Assembly: GCA_002694065.1 (NCBI GenBank)
Contig: NZKZ01000142.1
Location: 1 to 10,588, forward strand
Length of the DNA stretch: 10,588 nt
Direction of reading: 5' to 3'
Source: Acidiferrobacter sp.
GTDB lineage: Bacteria > Pseudomonadota > Gammaproteobacteria > Arenicellales > UBA868
Of the stretch, positions 1-7,885 are shown piece by piece. Under the pieces are notes generated by a model. The model was not told where the DNA came from, ran no database searches, and saw only the letters and a list, made by a program, of their open reading frames with translations. Position numbers and translations under genes: made by a program. Position 1 is the first letter of the stretch. The number at the start of each line of letters is the position of its first letter.

Positions 1-594
1 AGTTTTTGATACGCTGCTTCTGAAAGTCCGGGCAATCGGACCCAACCGGTGAGCGCCCCGGACAGGGAGACAGACAGGCTCTGTCTGAATATGGATATCT
101 GCACCCATGAAGTGCGGTTGCAAAAGCTTTGCATAGTCTTTGAGGGCCGGCGCCTGTTGAGCGAGGCCGTTATAGATCCAGTCCCAGGTGAAGTTCTCCA
201 CCAGGACAGAAGGCAGTCGGGCTGCTTCGGCAACTGCCAGGCCCAATGGCGCAATATCACAAAGTACGGCGTGGCAACCAAGAGCGCTCACCCGTTGGGC
301 GAGATTTTGAATCAGATCAGGCCGAAACGGCAGTCGGTCTGAAAGGCTTGAGAGAGTGGCCCTGTAGTCAACTTCAAATGCATCCGTTTGCACTAAGCCG
401 AGATCACAGTCCAGCTCGTGAAAATGGAGGTGCTGACCTAGTGAGGCAAAGAACCATTCAGGAATCCGCGTAAAGAGTTCGATCTGCACTCTCGGCTCAA
501 GATCGCAAAGCTGCTCCAGCACAGCGCAGCTTCGAGACGCGTGGCCAAATCCGTGAGAAGAAACGAAGACTGCCAGCGTTGGACGCGCGGCCAT
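1..594 (-). CDS. GT-B glycosyltransferase-like protein, 3' end missing
   Basis: An open frame of 198 codons reads from an ATG at 594-592 to the left edge with no stop, so the C-terminal part lies outside the window. The N-terminus has a beta strand followed by a glycine/histidine loop, SSHGFGHASR (residues 12-21). This loop is typical of the N-terminal Rossmann half of MurG-like and UDP-glycosyltransferase-like GT-B proteins. A second diagnostic stretch is VLCDIAPLGLAVAEAA (110-125), followed by VLVENFTWDWIY (130-141). Both loops resemble the glycosyltransferase-like N-terminal domain of plant L-arabinokinase and its bacterial stand-alone relatives. There is no signal peptide or membrane segment, so a cytoplasmic protein is likely. 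The gene lies 33 bp after gshA in the same direction and frame, which suggests co-transcription. The ribosome binding site is weak (GACGAG). A TTG at 609-607 is a possible earlier start. Family assignment is fairly sure; donor, acceptor and even catalytic activity are unknown. Confidence 0.72.
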   Translation of the reverse strand, partial: MAARPTLAVFVSSHGFGHASRSCAVLEQLCDLEPRVQIELFTRIPEWFFASLGQHLHFHELDCDLGLVQTDAFEVDYRATLSSLSDRLPFRPDLIQNLAQRVSALGCHAVLCDIAPLGLAVAEAARLPSVLVENFTWDWIYNGLAQQAPALKDYAKLLQPHFMGADIHIQTEPVCLPVRGAHRLGPIARTFRSSVSKT

Positions 595-627
595 AGTTGC
601 GCTCGTCAAGCGGCGGTCCCGACAGTA

Positions 628-2190
628 TCAGCGTTCGAAGTATTTATCGAGGAAAGTCTCGAAGTTCTCATCATCGGCCAGTTCCATCTGCTTCGCCCGC
701 TCCAGCGATGCGGCAGCCTCCTCCTCGAACTGGGAGGCGAACTGAAGATCCTGAGACGCCTGCTTGAAAATCTCCTCGTGATGCTCTGCCTGAGCCTTGG
801 CAAAGTAGAAGAAGGTGTCGTTGTGCTGATGGACCCCGTCCATTGCTCGCGCCGAAGGCGTCAATTCGGGTTCCTCAAATAATTTACGTTTGTTCTCCAG
901 AGCAACTCGGTAGCGCCCATCCCCACACGAGAGGGCGTCAGCGAGCGGCTCCAGATATTTGATGAACTCAAGGCCGCAGCGCTCGACGCTGCACCGCGTG
1001 CCGTCAGCCTTGGTAATCACGAGCCCTGGCTCTCTGCCGCGCTCGGCAATCTGGTTCCGTGTGGCACGTACCCGACGGAATTCATCCCAATCCATCGGCG
1101 GACTGGATTCCAGCAGGCATGAGATCATCATCATATCGAGAAACCGAATTCCGTCTTCGTCGATGCCGACAGGCAGAAAGGGGTCAAGGTCCAGTGACCT
1201 CACTTCGATGTACTCGACTCCTCGTTCCTGCAGTGCATGACTGGGCCGTTCTCCTGATTGGGCGACTCGCTTGGGGCGCATCGTGGCGTAGTACTCGTTT
1301 TCAATCTGCAGCAGGGAGTCGTTCAGTTGGCGGTATTCGCCATTCACCTGAATCCCAATCTCCTGATAAGGGGGATAGGCTTCAGTCGTCGCCTTGACAA
1401 GTGATGTCGTGTATTCATCCAGGCTATTCAGGCTCAGGTGGACGCTTGCTTGAGCGTCGCTCTGATACCCAAGATCGGACAACCTGAGACTCGTGGCATA
1501 GGGGAGAAAATAAGAATGGTCGCCGAGTGGCTGAAGATGGTGATCCCGCCCCTCGAGGAACGTACCGCACACGGCAGGAGAGGCGCCGAAAAGATAAGGG
1601 ATCATCCAGTCGTTTCGATAAAAATTCCGCATGAGGCCAAGGTACGCCTCCGATTTGAAATCCCGCAGCGGAACGGTGGAGCCGCAAAGGTCACGGTAGA
1701 AATGCCAGAACTGATCTTCCAGGGAGAAATTGAAGTGAATACCCGAGATGGTCTGCATCAACTTGCCGTAGCGGTGCGCAAGACCCTGCCGATAGACGGT
1801 TTTCATACGACCCGCGTTGGATTCACCGTAGTAGGCGATTGGGATACTCTCCTCACCGTGCAGGATGCACGGCATGCTGTTTACCCAAAGCTTTTCATCG
1901 CCGATATTCAGGTAAGTGAAGCGGTGCAATTGGTTAAGAAAACCGAGCAGCGTCTCGACATCTTCGGCGACCGGTGTGACAAACTCGAGCAGCGCTTCTG
2001 AGTAGTCCGTCGTGATATAGCGATGGGTGAGGGCTGCGCCCAAAGCGCTCGGATGCGGCTGCTGTGAGAGGACGCCTTCAGCATCAATGCGCAGGCTCTC
2101 TTTTTCCAGTCCACGACGTATCGTTCCGGGCAGGATATCCGTTTCTGCCCGGTCGATCTTTTCGATGATTCGTGCTAGTTTGTCGCTCAC
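628..2190 (-). CDS. gshA: Glutamate-cysteine ligase, class I (GshA)
   Basis: This enzyme catalyses the ATP-dependent joining of L-glutamate and L-cysteine to gamma-glutamylcysteine, the first and committed step of glutathione synthesis in the cytoplasm. The 520-residue length is close to E. coli GshA (518). Stretches shared with the enterobacterial family include RRGLEKESLRID near the N-terminus (the ATP/metal-binding start of the fold), YYGESNAGRMKTVYRQGL, YGKLMQTISGIHFNFSL, and RPKR followed by GVEYIEVRSLDLDPFLPVGID. The start is a GTG (2190-2188). No in-frame ATG precedes it before an upstream stop, and MSDKLARIIEKIDR fits the family N-terminus. GGA about 9 bases upstream is a weak ribosome binding site. 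It diverges from the yjbQ-like gene across 40 bp and is followed by the glycosyltransferase-like gene. The gene looks intact. The second pathway enzyme, GshB, is not in the window. Confidence 0.97.
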   Translation of the reverse strand: MSDKLARIIEKIDRAETDILPGTIRRGLEKESLRIDAEGVLSQQPHPSALGAALTHRYITTDYSEALLEFVTPVAEDVETLLGFLNQLHRFTYLNIGDEKLWVNSMPCILHGEESIPIAYYGESNAGRMKTVYRQGLAHRYGKLMQTISGIHFNFSLEDQFWHFYRDLCGSTVPLRDFKSEAYLGLMRNFYRNDWMIPYLFGASPAVCGTFLEGRDHHLQPLGDHSYFLPYATSLRLSDLGYQSDAQASVHLSLNSLDEYTTSLVKATTEAYPPYQEIGIQVNGEYRQLNDSLLQIENEYYATMRPKRVAQSGERPSHALQERGVEYIEVRSLDLDPFLPVGIDEDGIRFLDMMMISCLLESSPPMDWDEFRRVRATRNQIAERGREPGLVITKADGTRCSVERCGLEFIKYLEPLADALSCGDGRYRVALENKRKLFEEPELTPSARAMDGVHQHNDTFFYFAKAQAEHHEEIFKQASQDLQFASQFEEEAAASLERAKQMELADDENFETFLDKYFER

Positions 2191-2230
2191 GGGATGTTTC
2201 CGATGCGAGTATTCAGGGCGGGTTGATCAA
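2191..2230. promoter_or_regulatory. Divergent 40-bp gap between gshA and the yjbQ-like gene
   Basis: Only 40 bp separate the GTG of gshA from the ATG of the yjbQ-like gene. Promoters for the two divergent units must therefore overlap each other or sit inside the opposing coding sequence. I see no convincing -35/-10 pair inside the gap. The 8-bp palindrome TTGATCAA (2223-2230) touches the ATG at 2231. It lacks the four-base centre of an FNR/Anr site, so it is not read as one. A purine-rich AGGGCGGG a little upstream of the ATG is a mediocre ribosome binding site. Confidence 0.4.
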
Positions 2231-2662
2231 ATGACGAGCTGGTGTCAGCAGTCCCTCCAGATCAGGACCGAGGGACGGGAAATCCGGGATATTACGCCGT
2301 TGGTCGCAGAATCGGTAGTCCAGTCCCGGGTCGAGGTGGGGTTATGCCACATTTTCATCACCCACACTAGCGCCTCGCTGACGATCACGGAAAATGCTGA
2401 TCCCCGGGTGCACGATGACCTGGAGGAATTTCTGCTTCGTGTTGTGCCTGACGGAGATTCTCGTTACACCCATACCAGTGAGGGAAGAGATGACATGCCG
2501 GCACATATCCGCAGTGTCCTGACGGGTGGCTCCCTGACCGTGCCTATCTCAGATAATCGCCTGGTGCTGGGCATCTGGCAGGGGATCTATCTGTGGGAGC
2601 ATCGGATTAAGCCGCACGAGCGCCAGGTGGTCATCACTATTTCCGGGGAACAGCGCCAGTGA
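2231..2662 (+). CDS. yjbQ: YjbQ/UPF0047 family protein (secondary thiamine-phosphate synthase-like)
   Basis: A 143-residue protein of the YjbQ/UPF0047 family, a single small beta-rich domain (E. coli YjbQ is 138 residues). Conserved elements in order are HTSASLTITENADP (45-58), HDDLEEFLLRVVPD (61-74), EGRDDMPAHIRSVL (84-97) and GIWQGIYLWEHR (114-125). The conserved histidines are presumed metal or phosphate ligands. Family members show weak thiamine-phosphate synthase activity, which gave rise to the product name; the physiological role is not settled. The frame stays open upstream to about 2027 inside gshA, but the ATG at 2231 is chosen because MTSWCQQSLQI aligns with the short N-terminus of the family and an earlier start would run deep into gshA. 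Its TGA overlaps the GTG of dusA (GTGA), so the two are probably translationally coupled. It is the first gene of a four-gene coupled block. Confidence 0.9.
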   Translation: MTSWCQQSLQIRTEGREIRDITPLVAESVVQSRVEVGLCHIFITHTSASLTITENADPRVHDDLEEFLLRVVPDGDSRYTHTSEGRDDMPAHIRSVLTGGSLTVPISDNRLVLGIWQGIYLWEHRIKPHERQVVITISGEQRQ

Positions 2663-3711
2663 TCGCCGCAGGGACACATCAATCGGGCAGCGCGTATCGA
2701 TTTTGCATAGCGCCGATGATGGATTGGACAGATCGGCACGAGCGATATCTGTTGCGGCTTATCTCGCGCCGGGCACGGCTGTACACTGAGATGGTGACCA
2801 CCGGCGCGCTCATCCATGGCGATCAGGAGCGCTTTTTGGGACACGCAGATGTCGAGCACCCCCTCGGACTGCAACTGGGAGGCAGTGACCCCGCAGACAT
2901 GGCCCGCTGTGCCGTGACCGGTCAGGCAGCGGGGTTCGATGAGATCAATATCAACGTCGGCTGTCCCTCCGATCGGGTACAGGCCGGAAGGTTCGGCGCC
3001 TGTCTGATGCTGGAGCCTGATCTGGTGGCCAGTTGCTTCTCAGCGATGCAGGCAGAGGTTTCAATTCCGGTTACCGTCAAGTGTCGCCTGGGTGTTGATG
3101 AAATGGATCAATTTGACGATCTGATTCGGTTTGTGGATACCGTCGGCGGAGCTGGCTGTACCGTTTTTATCGTTCATGCCCGGAAAGCCTGGCTGTCAGG
3201 GCTGAGTCCACGTGAGAATCGGGAGATTCCGCCTCTGCAGTACGAACGGGTGTATGCCCTTAAGGAGCGCTATCCGGAGCTGACAGTGGTGATCAACGGA
3301 GGAATCACTCAGATGGATCAGGCAATCGGTCACCTTGAGAAAGTCGACGGCGTGATGGTGGGTCGCGAGGCCTATCAGAACCCCTGGAGCTTGGCCGAGG
3401 TCGATGAGATGCTGTTCGGTAGCCTTCCTGACCGAAAGTCACGATTCGATGTACTCGACCGATACAAACATTACATGGAGGCACAATTGCGAAAAGGCGT
3501 GCCACTCAAACGGTTGGCGCGCCATTTGCTGGGGCTTTTTCAGGGCCAGCCCGGGGCTCGAGTTTGGCGCCGGGCTTTAAGTGACGAGGCCTTTCGTGCT
3601 GGCGCAGACCTCAGCGCTATCGAAAGTGCGGAGCGTCAACTGGATACCGTGCTTGAAAAACATGTTGCGTCGGCAGCGATACCAAGGCCGCAGATGGAGT
3701 TAAGCGTTTGA
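2659..3711 (+). CDS. dusA: tRNA-dihydrouridine(20/20a) synthase DusA
   Basis: An FMN-dependent, NADPH-using enzyme that reduces uridine to dihydrouridine in the D-loop of tRNA. DusA-type proteins act at positions 20/20a. The 350 residues form the TIM-barrel Dus domain followed by the helical C-terminal domain. DusA signatures are IAPMMDWTDRH (17-27), LYTEMVTTGALIHG (41-54), LQLGGSDPADMARC (71-84) and NVGCPSDRVQAGRFGACLM (99-117), where the GCP cysteine (C102) is expected to be the catalytic acid. IIHARKAWLSGLSP-like and NGGI/DGVMVGREAYQNP motifs follow and bind tRNA and the FMN phosphate. The start is a GTG (2659-2661) overlapping the TGA of the preceding gene, with GGGGAA upstream. The stop overlaps the TTG of the AsmA-family gene. 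The gene looks intact and the DusA subfamily assignment is firm. Confidence 0.96.
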   Translation: MIAAGTHQSGSAYRFCIAPMMDWTDRHERYLLRLISRRARLYTEMVTTGALIHGDQERFLGHADVEHPLGLQLGGSDPADMARCAVTGQAAGFDEININVGCPSDRVQAGRFGACLMLEPDLVASCFSAMQAEVSIPVTVKCRLGVDEMDQFDDLIRFVDTVGGAGCTVFIVHARKAWLSGLSPRENREIPPLQYERVYALKERYPELTVVINGGITQMDQAIGHLEKVDGVMVGREAYQNPWSLAEVDEMLFGSLPDRKSRFDVLDRYKHYMEAQLRKGVPLKRLARHLLGLFQGQPGARVWRRALSDEAFRAGADLSAIESAERQLDTVLEKHVASAAIPRPQMELSV

Positions 3712-5279
3712 GGCGTTTCAGGCGTCTCCTGAAGTGGTCAGCTGTCGGGCTGGGAGTGGGCCTCGCCACGCTGCTGGTCTGGGCAACGGTATTTTTTGAT
3801 CCCAACGACTATCGGGAGCAGATCGCAGAAGGTATCTCCGAGGAGACCGGGCTGCACTTTACGTTTGAAGGGCCTGTACGGCTCAGCCTTCGATTTGAGC
3901 CGGGCGAGGGCATGTTTGCAGAGGTCACGGTCAAGGATGCCCGACTTCATGCGGTTGAGGGGATAGAGATACCGCAGCGTGCGCAACTCAGTCACTTGGC
4001 GTTTTCCTTCCCGGTCACGCAGTCGGTACAACTCGCGGATGGCCAGTTGGTGGATGGAGCCGGACAGTTCCAAATCTCGAACCTGGACCTGAGCGCAATG
4101 GCTGTTGGCTTTGGGCTCGACCCAGCATCATTTAATGGGTCGGTAGTGGAATCGGTGACGGCTGAGGGGAGCTTTAAGACCGGAGAAACTTTTGTCTCCC
4201 TTACCGACCTCAAGATAGGAATCTCTGAAACAGAGGTGAGGGGGGATGTTCACCTTGAGGGGCTGGATCAGCTTCCTCGCCTCGACTTCTCCCTTGCAGC
4301 GTCTACCCTTAATCTGGACGAGATGATTCCCGATGCATTGCGTCGCCCGACTGATGCCTTTGAATGGCTAAGCCTTTCTCCGCTGATGGCGCTTGGGATC
4401 AGTGCGCAGGGTTTCCTCACGATTGGGACTTTTCAATCGGGCGGTCTGGTGTTTGAGGATCTGACTGTGCCGATCGTTGCGGATGGCAAGCGGGTGGCGG
4501 CCTCACCGGTTACGGCGACCTTATATGACGGAGCCATGCGGATTGACACAGTCGCCAGCATAGATGGTGGGAATCTTGACTTCATTACCCGCCAGGGTTT
4601 TGTAGATGTTTCGGCAGGTCGGATGCTTGAGGACATGCAGTTGACGGAGATGCTTCATGGACAAGCAGACCTTGAGGTGATTGTGATGTTTTCCGGGGCC
4701 GATTATCCGGAACGCCTTGGCTCTGCCCAGGGCGTGGCCATGCTCGAGGCGAGCGAGGGTCAGATCCGTGGTTTTGACGTGGCGTCGCTGTTAAGTCAGC
4801 TCAGTCAGGGGGATCTGCCGAGCGGCGGCCAATGGCTGGGTGAGGATGCCTACACGGGATTGGAAGATGTGACTGCGACCCTGTTTCTGGGGGATGCGAG
4901 ACTTGTGAATGACAATCTTTCATTTCGTGCAGGCGGGCTGGATGTTGCCGGCCGGGGCAAATTGGATCTCGAGAGCGAGCTGGTGGACTACCGGCTCTTG
5001 CTCGAGCTTGATCAGCCTGAGGTCGTCAGGATGTTGCCGCCCCCGCTGAACGCGATGGGGCTTATCCTTCCCCTTAGGGTAGGAGGCAGATGGGATAATC
5101 CCGGGATCATGATTGATATGCCGACATTGATTCAAATGCAGATCCAACGCGCAATGGGCGCCAAGAGCGAATTGCCTTCGCCGGCCGTAGACGCGCAGGC
5201 TGAGCGCGTGCGCCAGGTGCTAGAGGCGGAACTTGGCAAAAGACTGGATTCGGTTATTGATGGAGTCTCCCCCCAGTGA
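3708..5279 (+). CDS. AsmA-family envelope protein
   Basis: A 523-residue protein of the AsmA family, somewhat shorter than E. coli AsmA (617). A basic N-terminus (RRFRRLLKW) precedes one membrane helix at about 10-30, which would anchor the protein in the inner membrane with the rest in the periplasm. The stretch after the helix, FDPNDYREQIAEGISEETG, then FEGPVRLSL, is the family's N-terminal signature. The C-terminal AsmA domain (about 315-480) includes LHGQADLEVIVMFSG, an IRGFDVASLLSQL segment, LDVAGRGKLDLESELVDYRL and LPLRVGGRWDNPGIMID. AsmA-like proteins have the long beta-groove architecture of bridge-like lipid-transfer proteins, and the family affects outer-membrane assembly and lipid homeostasis. 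A specific substrate cannot be read here. The TTG start (3708-3710) overlaps the dusA stop and has GGAG at 3696-3699, 8 bases upstream. The stop overlaps the GTG of the next gene. Confidence 0.9.
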   Translation: MRRFRRLLKWSAVGLGVGLATLLVWATVFFDPNDYREQIAEGISEETGLHFTFEGPVRLSLRFEPGEGMFAEVTVKDARLHAVEGIEIPQRAQLSHLAFSFPVTQSVQLADGQLVDGAGQFQISNLDLSAMAVGFGLDPASFNGSVVESVTAEGSFKTGETFVSLTDLKIGISETEVRGDVHLEGLDQLPRLDFSLAASTLNLDEMIPDALRRPTDAFEWLSLSPLMALGISAQGFLTIGTFQSGGLVFEDLTVPIVADGKRVAASPVTATLYDGAMRIDTVASIDGGNLDFITRQGFVDVSAGRMLEDMQLTEMLHGQADLEVIVMFSGADYPERLGSAQGVAMLEASEGQIRGFDVASLLSQLSQGDLPSGGQWLGEDAYTGLEDVTATLFLGDARLVNDNLSFRAGGLDVAGRGKLDLESELVDYRLLLELDQPEVVRMLPPPLNAMGLILPLRVGGRWDNPGIMIDMPTLIQMQIQRAMGAKSELPSPAVDAQAERVRQVLEAELGKRLDSVIDGVSPQ

Positions 5280-6127
5280 AGCTGGTCAGATTCGGAAGTG
5301 CTGGGCAGGAGCAGCCAGGACTGATTGATTCTGACGGTGCGGTCAGGGATCTGAGTGGCGTGGTTGATGATCTGACCCCGGAAACCCTGGGCATCGAGCA
5401 ACTGCAGAGGCTGAAAGACATTGATCCGCAGTCACTGCCGTTGGCACCCGCGGGGGTACGCATGGGTCCGTGTGTAGCAAAGCCGGGCAAGTTCGTCTGT
5501 ATTGGTCTGAACTACCATGATCATGCCGTTGAGACCGGGTTGACGCCTCCGAGTGAACCTGTGGTGTTTATGAAGGCGGTCAGTGCGATCGGAGGGCCTC
5601 ACGACGACATCCTCCTGATGAGGGGGTCATGCAAGAGTGACTGGGAAGTGGAGCTCGGTGTTGTGATCGGAAGACGGAGCCAGTACATTGCGCCCGATCA
5701 GGCGATGGACGTCGTGGCCGGCTTTTGCCTTATCAATGATCTGTCAGAGCGAGAATGGCAGATAGAACGCGGTGGGAACTGGTCAAAAGGCAAGTCGGCA
5801 GATGGCTATGGACCGGTGGGGCCCTGGCTTGTTACGCCCGATGAGGTCGCCGACCCCCAGTCGTTGGATCTGTGGCTGGAGCGCAATGGCGAAATCATGC
5901 AAAAGGGCAGTACGGCTGACATGATCTTTCCGGTGACGGAGCTGATTTCGTATTTAAGCCAGTGCATGAGTCTTAATGTTGGCGATATCATTGCGACCGG
6001 TACTCCAGCTGGCGTCGGCCTCGGCAGGAAACCCCCCAATTTTCTTGAGGATGGAGATGCATTGCGGCTGGGCATCACAGGACTGGGAGAGCAGTCCTAC
6101 CGGGTCTTCGCAGACATAGGCCCATAA
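5276..6127 (+). CDS. Fumarylacetoacetate hydrolase (FAH) family protein
   Basis: A 283-residue FAH-fold protein (COG0179 type). Members cleave, hydrate or decarboxylate short oxo-acids using a divalent metal. An N-terminal cap (1-68) is followed by the catalytic domain. Visible motifs are GLNYHDHAVETG (77-88), PVVFMKAVSAIGGP (95-108), WEVELGVVIG (123-132, supplying E124 and E126), INDLSERE (153-160, D155), WSKGKSADGYGPVGPWLVTPDE (169-190) and GDIIATGTPAGVG (236-248). E124, E126 and D155 are the expected metal triad. The WSKGKSADGYGPVGPW block is typical of the branch annotated as ureidoglycolate lyase-like or 2,4-diketo-3-deoxy-L-fuconate/rhamnonate hydrolase. Substrate cannot be fixed from sequence, so no symbol is given. 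The GTG start (5276-5278) overlaps the stop of the AsmA-family gene and has GGAG at 5262-5265. It is the last gene of the coupled block. Confidence 0.93.
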   Translation: MKLVRFGSAGQEQPGLIDSDGAVRDLSGVVDDLTPETLGIEQLQRLKDIDPQSLPLAPAGVRMGPCVAKPGKFVCIGLNYHDHAVETGLTPPSEPVVFMKAVSAIGGPHDDILLMRGSCKSDWEVELGVVIGRRSQYIAPDQAMDVVAGFCLINDLSEREWQIERGGNWSKGKSADGYGPVGPWLVTPDEVADPQSLDLWLERNGEIMQKGSTADMIFPVTELISYLSQCMSLNVGDIIATGTPAGVGLGRKPPNFLEDGDALRLGITGLGEQSYRVFADIGP

Positions 6128-6196
6128 CGTACGGGATCGTATCGACGCCGCGGACCGATAGCCCGAGTGCGACAGAATTTTTTGACGGAGAGTGAC
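6128..6196 (+). promoter_or_regulatory. FAH-ilvD spacer with ilvD ribosome binding site
   Basis: A 69-bp gap before ilvD. GGAG at 6187-6190 lies 6 bases before the ATG at 6197 and decides that start; the in-frame GTG at 6167 has no comparable site. A T-rich run (6178-6183) precedes the ribosome binding site. No good -35/-10 pair is visible, so ilvD may be read through from the upstream block or from a promoter I cannot recognise. No branched-chain amino acid leader peptide or attenuator is visible in this gap. Confidence 0.5.
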
Positions 6197-7876
6197 ATGA
6201 GCGAAAAGTTGAACAAGGTTAGTTCCAGAATCACCCAGCCTCGTTCCCAGGGCGCCTCACAGGCCATGCTCTATGCGACGGGACTGACCCGTGAGGACAT
6301 GGACAAAGCCCAGGTAGGGATTGCCAGCATGTGGTGGCAGGGCAATCCGTGCAATATGCATCTGAATGATCTTGCGGATCAGATCGCGACGGGCGTTCGC
6401 GAGTCAGACCTTATTCCAATGCGCTTTAACACCATCGGAGTCAGCGACGGGATCTCCATGGGGACCGAGGGCATGAGTTATTCGCTACAGTCCCGTGATC
6501 TGATCGCGGATTCCATCGAGACCGTCATGGGAGGTCAGTGGTACGACGCGCTGGTGACCGTGCCCGGATGTGACAAGAATATGCCTGGCTGCCTGATGGC
6601 CATGGGCCGCGTCAATCGGCCCGCCCTGATGCTGTACGGCGGGACGATCAGGCCGGGCCATGCGGGATCACAGGTAGTCGACATCGTTTCTGCCTTCCAG
6701 AGTTATGGCCAGTACATTGCCAAGGTGATTACTGATGAGGAGCGGCAGGATATCGTGGATAACGCCTGCCCAGGCGCTGGTGCCTGCGGGGGAATGTACA
6801 CGGCCAATACGATGGCCAGTGCAATCGAGGCAATGGGAATGTCGCTGCCGTACAGTTCTTCGGCCCCCGCCACCACCGAGCAGAAAAAAAATGAGTGCCT
6901 TAACGTCGGCGCCGCCGTAAGGAATCTGCTGGAGTTGGATCTTCGCCCGCGTGACATCATGACTCGGGAAGCCTTTGAGAATGCGATGGTCATGGTATCG
7001 GCATTGGGTGGTTCCACGAACGCGGTCCTGCACCTCATTGCGATGGCGCGGGCGGTCGACGTACCCCTTGGGGTCGATGATTTTCAAGCAGTCAGTGATC
7101 GGGTGCCGTTTCTGGCAGACCTCAAACCCAGCGGCCAATACGTGATGGAAGATTTACACAACGTTGGCGGTGTGCCGGCAGTCATGCGATACCTGCTCTC
7201 CGAAGGCATGCTTAACGGGGACTGTATGACGGTGACGGGCCACACTGTGGCTGAAAATCTTGAGAAGTTGCCGGACCTGTCAGATGGACAAAAGGTGTTC
7301 CACGGTCTGGCCGATCCGATCAAGGAGACCGGCCATATCCGGATACTGAAAGGCAATTTCGCCCCCGGCGGTTCGGTGGCCAAGATTACCGGCAAGGAGG
7401 GTCGACAGTTCAGCGGACCCGCCCGGGTGTTCGACGGCGAAGAAGCCATGCTCAAATCTCTGGAAGAAGGCGGAATTCAAAAGGGAGACGTCATCATCAT
7501 CCGCTACGAAGGGCCGAAAGGCGGTCCCGGGATGCCTGAGATGCTGACCCCCACCTCTGCCATTATGGGCGCGGGTTTGGGTTCTGACGTGGCTCTGATT
7601 ACCGACGGCCGATTTTCAGGAGGCTCCCATGGCTTCATCATCGGGCATGTTGTTCCCGAGGCTCAGGAAGGCGGACCGATTGGCCTGGTGCGTGATGGAG
7701 ACATGATTCATCTCGATGCCGATGCCAATACGATCGACGTGGATCTCAGTGAGGAGGAGCTGAAGGCGCGGCGTGATAGCTGGACGATGCCGCCGTATAA
7801 AACGAGTCGCGGCACTCTTTACAAGTACATCAAGAATGTGAAGACGGCCAGCGAAGGTTGTGTGACCGACGAATAA
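6197..7876 (+). CDS. ilvD: Dihydroxy-acid dehydratase IlvD
   Basis: The enzyme dehydrates 2,3-dihydroxy-isovalerate and 2,3-dihydroxy-3-methylvalerate to the 2-oxo acids, the penultimate step of valine and isoleucine synthesis in the cytoplasm. The 559 residues match the shorter IlvD branch (E. coli IlvD is about 616). The three cluster cysteines are in PCNMHLNDLAD (C52), VPGCDKNMPGC (C125, with K127 the expected carbamylated lysine binding Mg2+) and PGAGACGGMYTANTM (C197). The C-terminal swivelling-barrel domain carries DGRFSGGSHGFIIGHVVPEA (470-489), with S474 the expected catalytic base. The whole N-terminus is like true DHADs rather than 6-phosphogluconate or sugar-acid dehydratases, but the FAH neighbour leaves a small chance of a sugar-acid role. 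The start is ATG at 6197 with GGAG 6 bases upstream; starting at GTG 6167 would add ten unfamiliar residues. It converges on ccmB with a 9-bp gap. Confidence 0.95.
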   Translation: MSEKLNKVSSRITQPRSQGASQAMLYATGLTREDMDKAQVGIASMWWQGNPCNMHLNDLADQIATGVRESDLIPMRFNTIGVSDGISMGTEGMSYSLQSRDLIADSIETVMGGQWYDALVTVPGCDKNMPGCLMAMGRVNRPALMLYGGTIRPGHAGSQVVDIVSAFQSYGQYIAKVITDEERQDIVDNACPGAGACGGMYTANTMASAIEAMGMSLPYSSSAPATTEQKKNECLNVGAAVRNLLELDLRPRDIMTREAFENAMVMVSALGGSTNAVLHLIAMARAVDVPLGVDDFQAVSDRVPFLADLKPSGQYVMEDLHNVGGVPAVMRYLLSEGMLNGDCMTVTGHTVAENLEKLPDLSDGQKVFHGLADPIKETGHIRILKGNFAPGGSVAKITGKEGRQFSGPARVFDGEEAMLKSLEEGGIQKGDVIIIRYEGPKGGPGMPEMLTPTSAIMGAGLGSDVALITDGRFSGGSHGFIIGHVVPEAQEGGPIGLVRDGDMIHLDADANTIDVDLSEEELKARRDSWTMPPYKTSRGTLYKYIKNVKTASEGCVTDE

Positions 7877-7885
7877 CAGACCGAG

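Noticed and set aside
1438..2001. A 187-codon open frame on the plus strand opposite gshA
   Set aside because: It is fully antisense to the conserved GshA coding sequence, has no family resemblance and no ribosome binding site of note.
2027..2230. N-terminal extension of the YjbQ-like protein by 68 codons
   Set aside because: It would overlap gshA extensively and has no counterpart in the family, which starts at the MTSWCQQSL stretch.
2223..2230. TTGATCAA as an FNR/Anr box
   Set aside because: The FNR/Anr consensus needs four bases between TTGAT and ATCAA; here the half-sites are fused, so only a simple 8-bp palindrome remains.
6132..6164. Imperfect hairpin in the FAH-ilvD spacer (CGGGATCG with CGAT-AG-CCCG)
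   Set aside because: It has a bulge and a 16-base loop and no T-run directly after it; no evidence for a terminator or attenuator.
6167..6196. GTG start for ilvD adding ten residues
   Set aside because: The ATG at 6197 has GGAG six bases upstream and gives the usual IlvD N-terminus.
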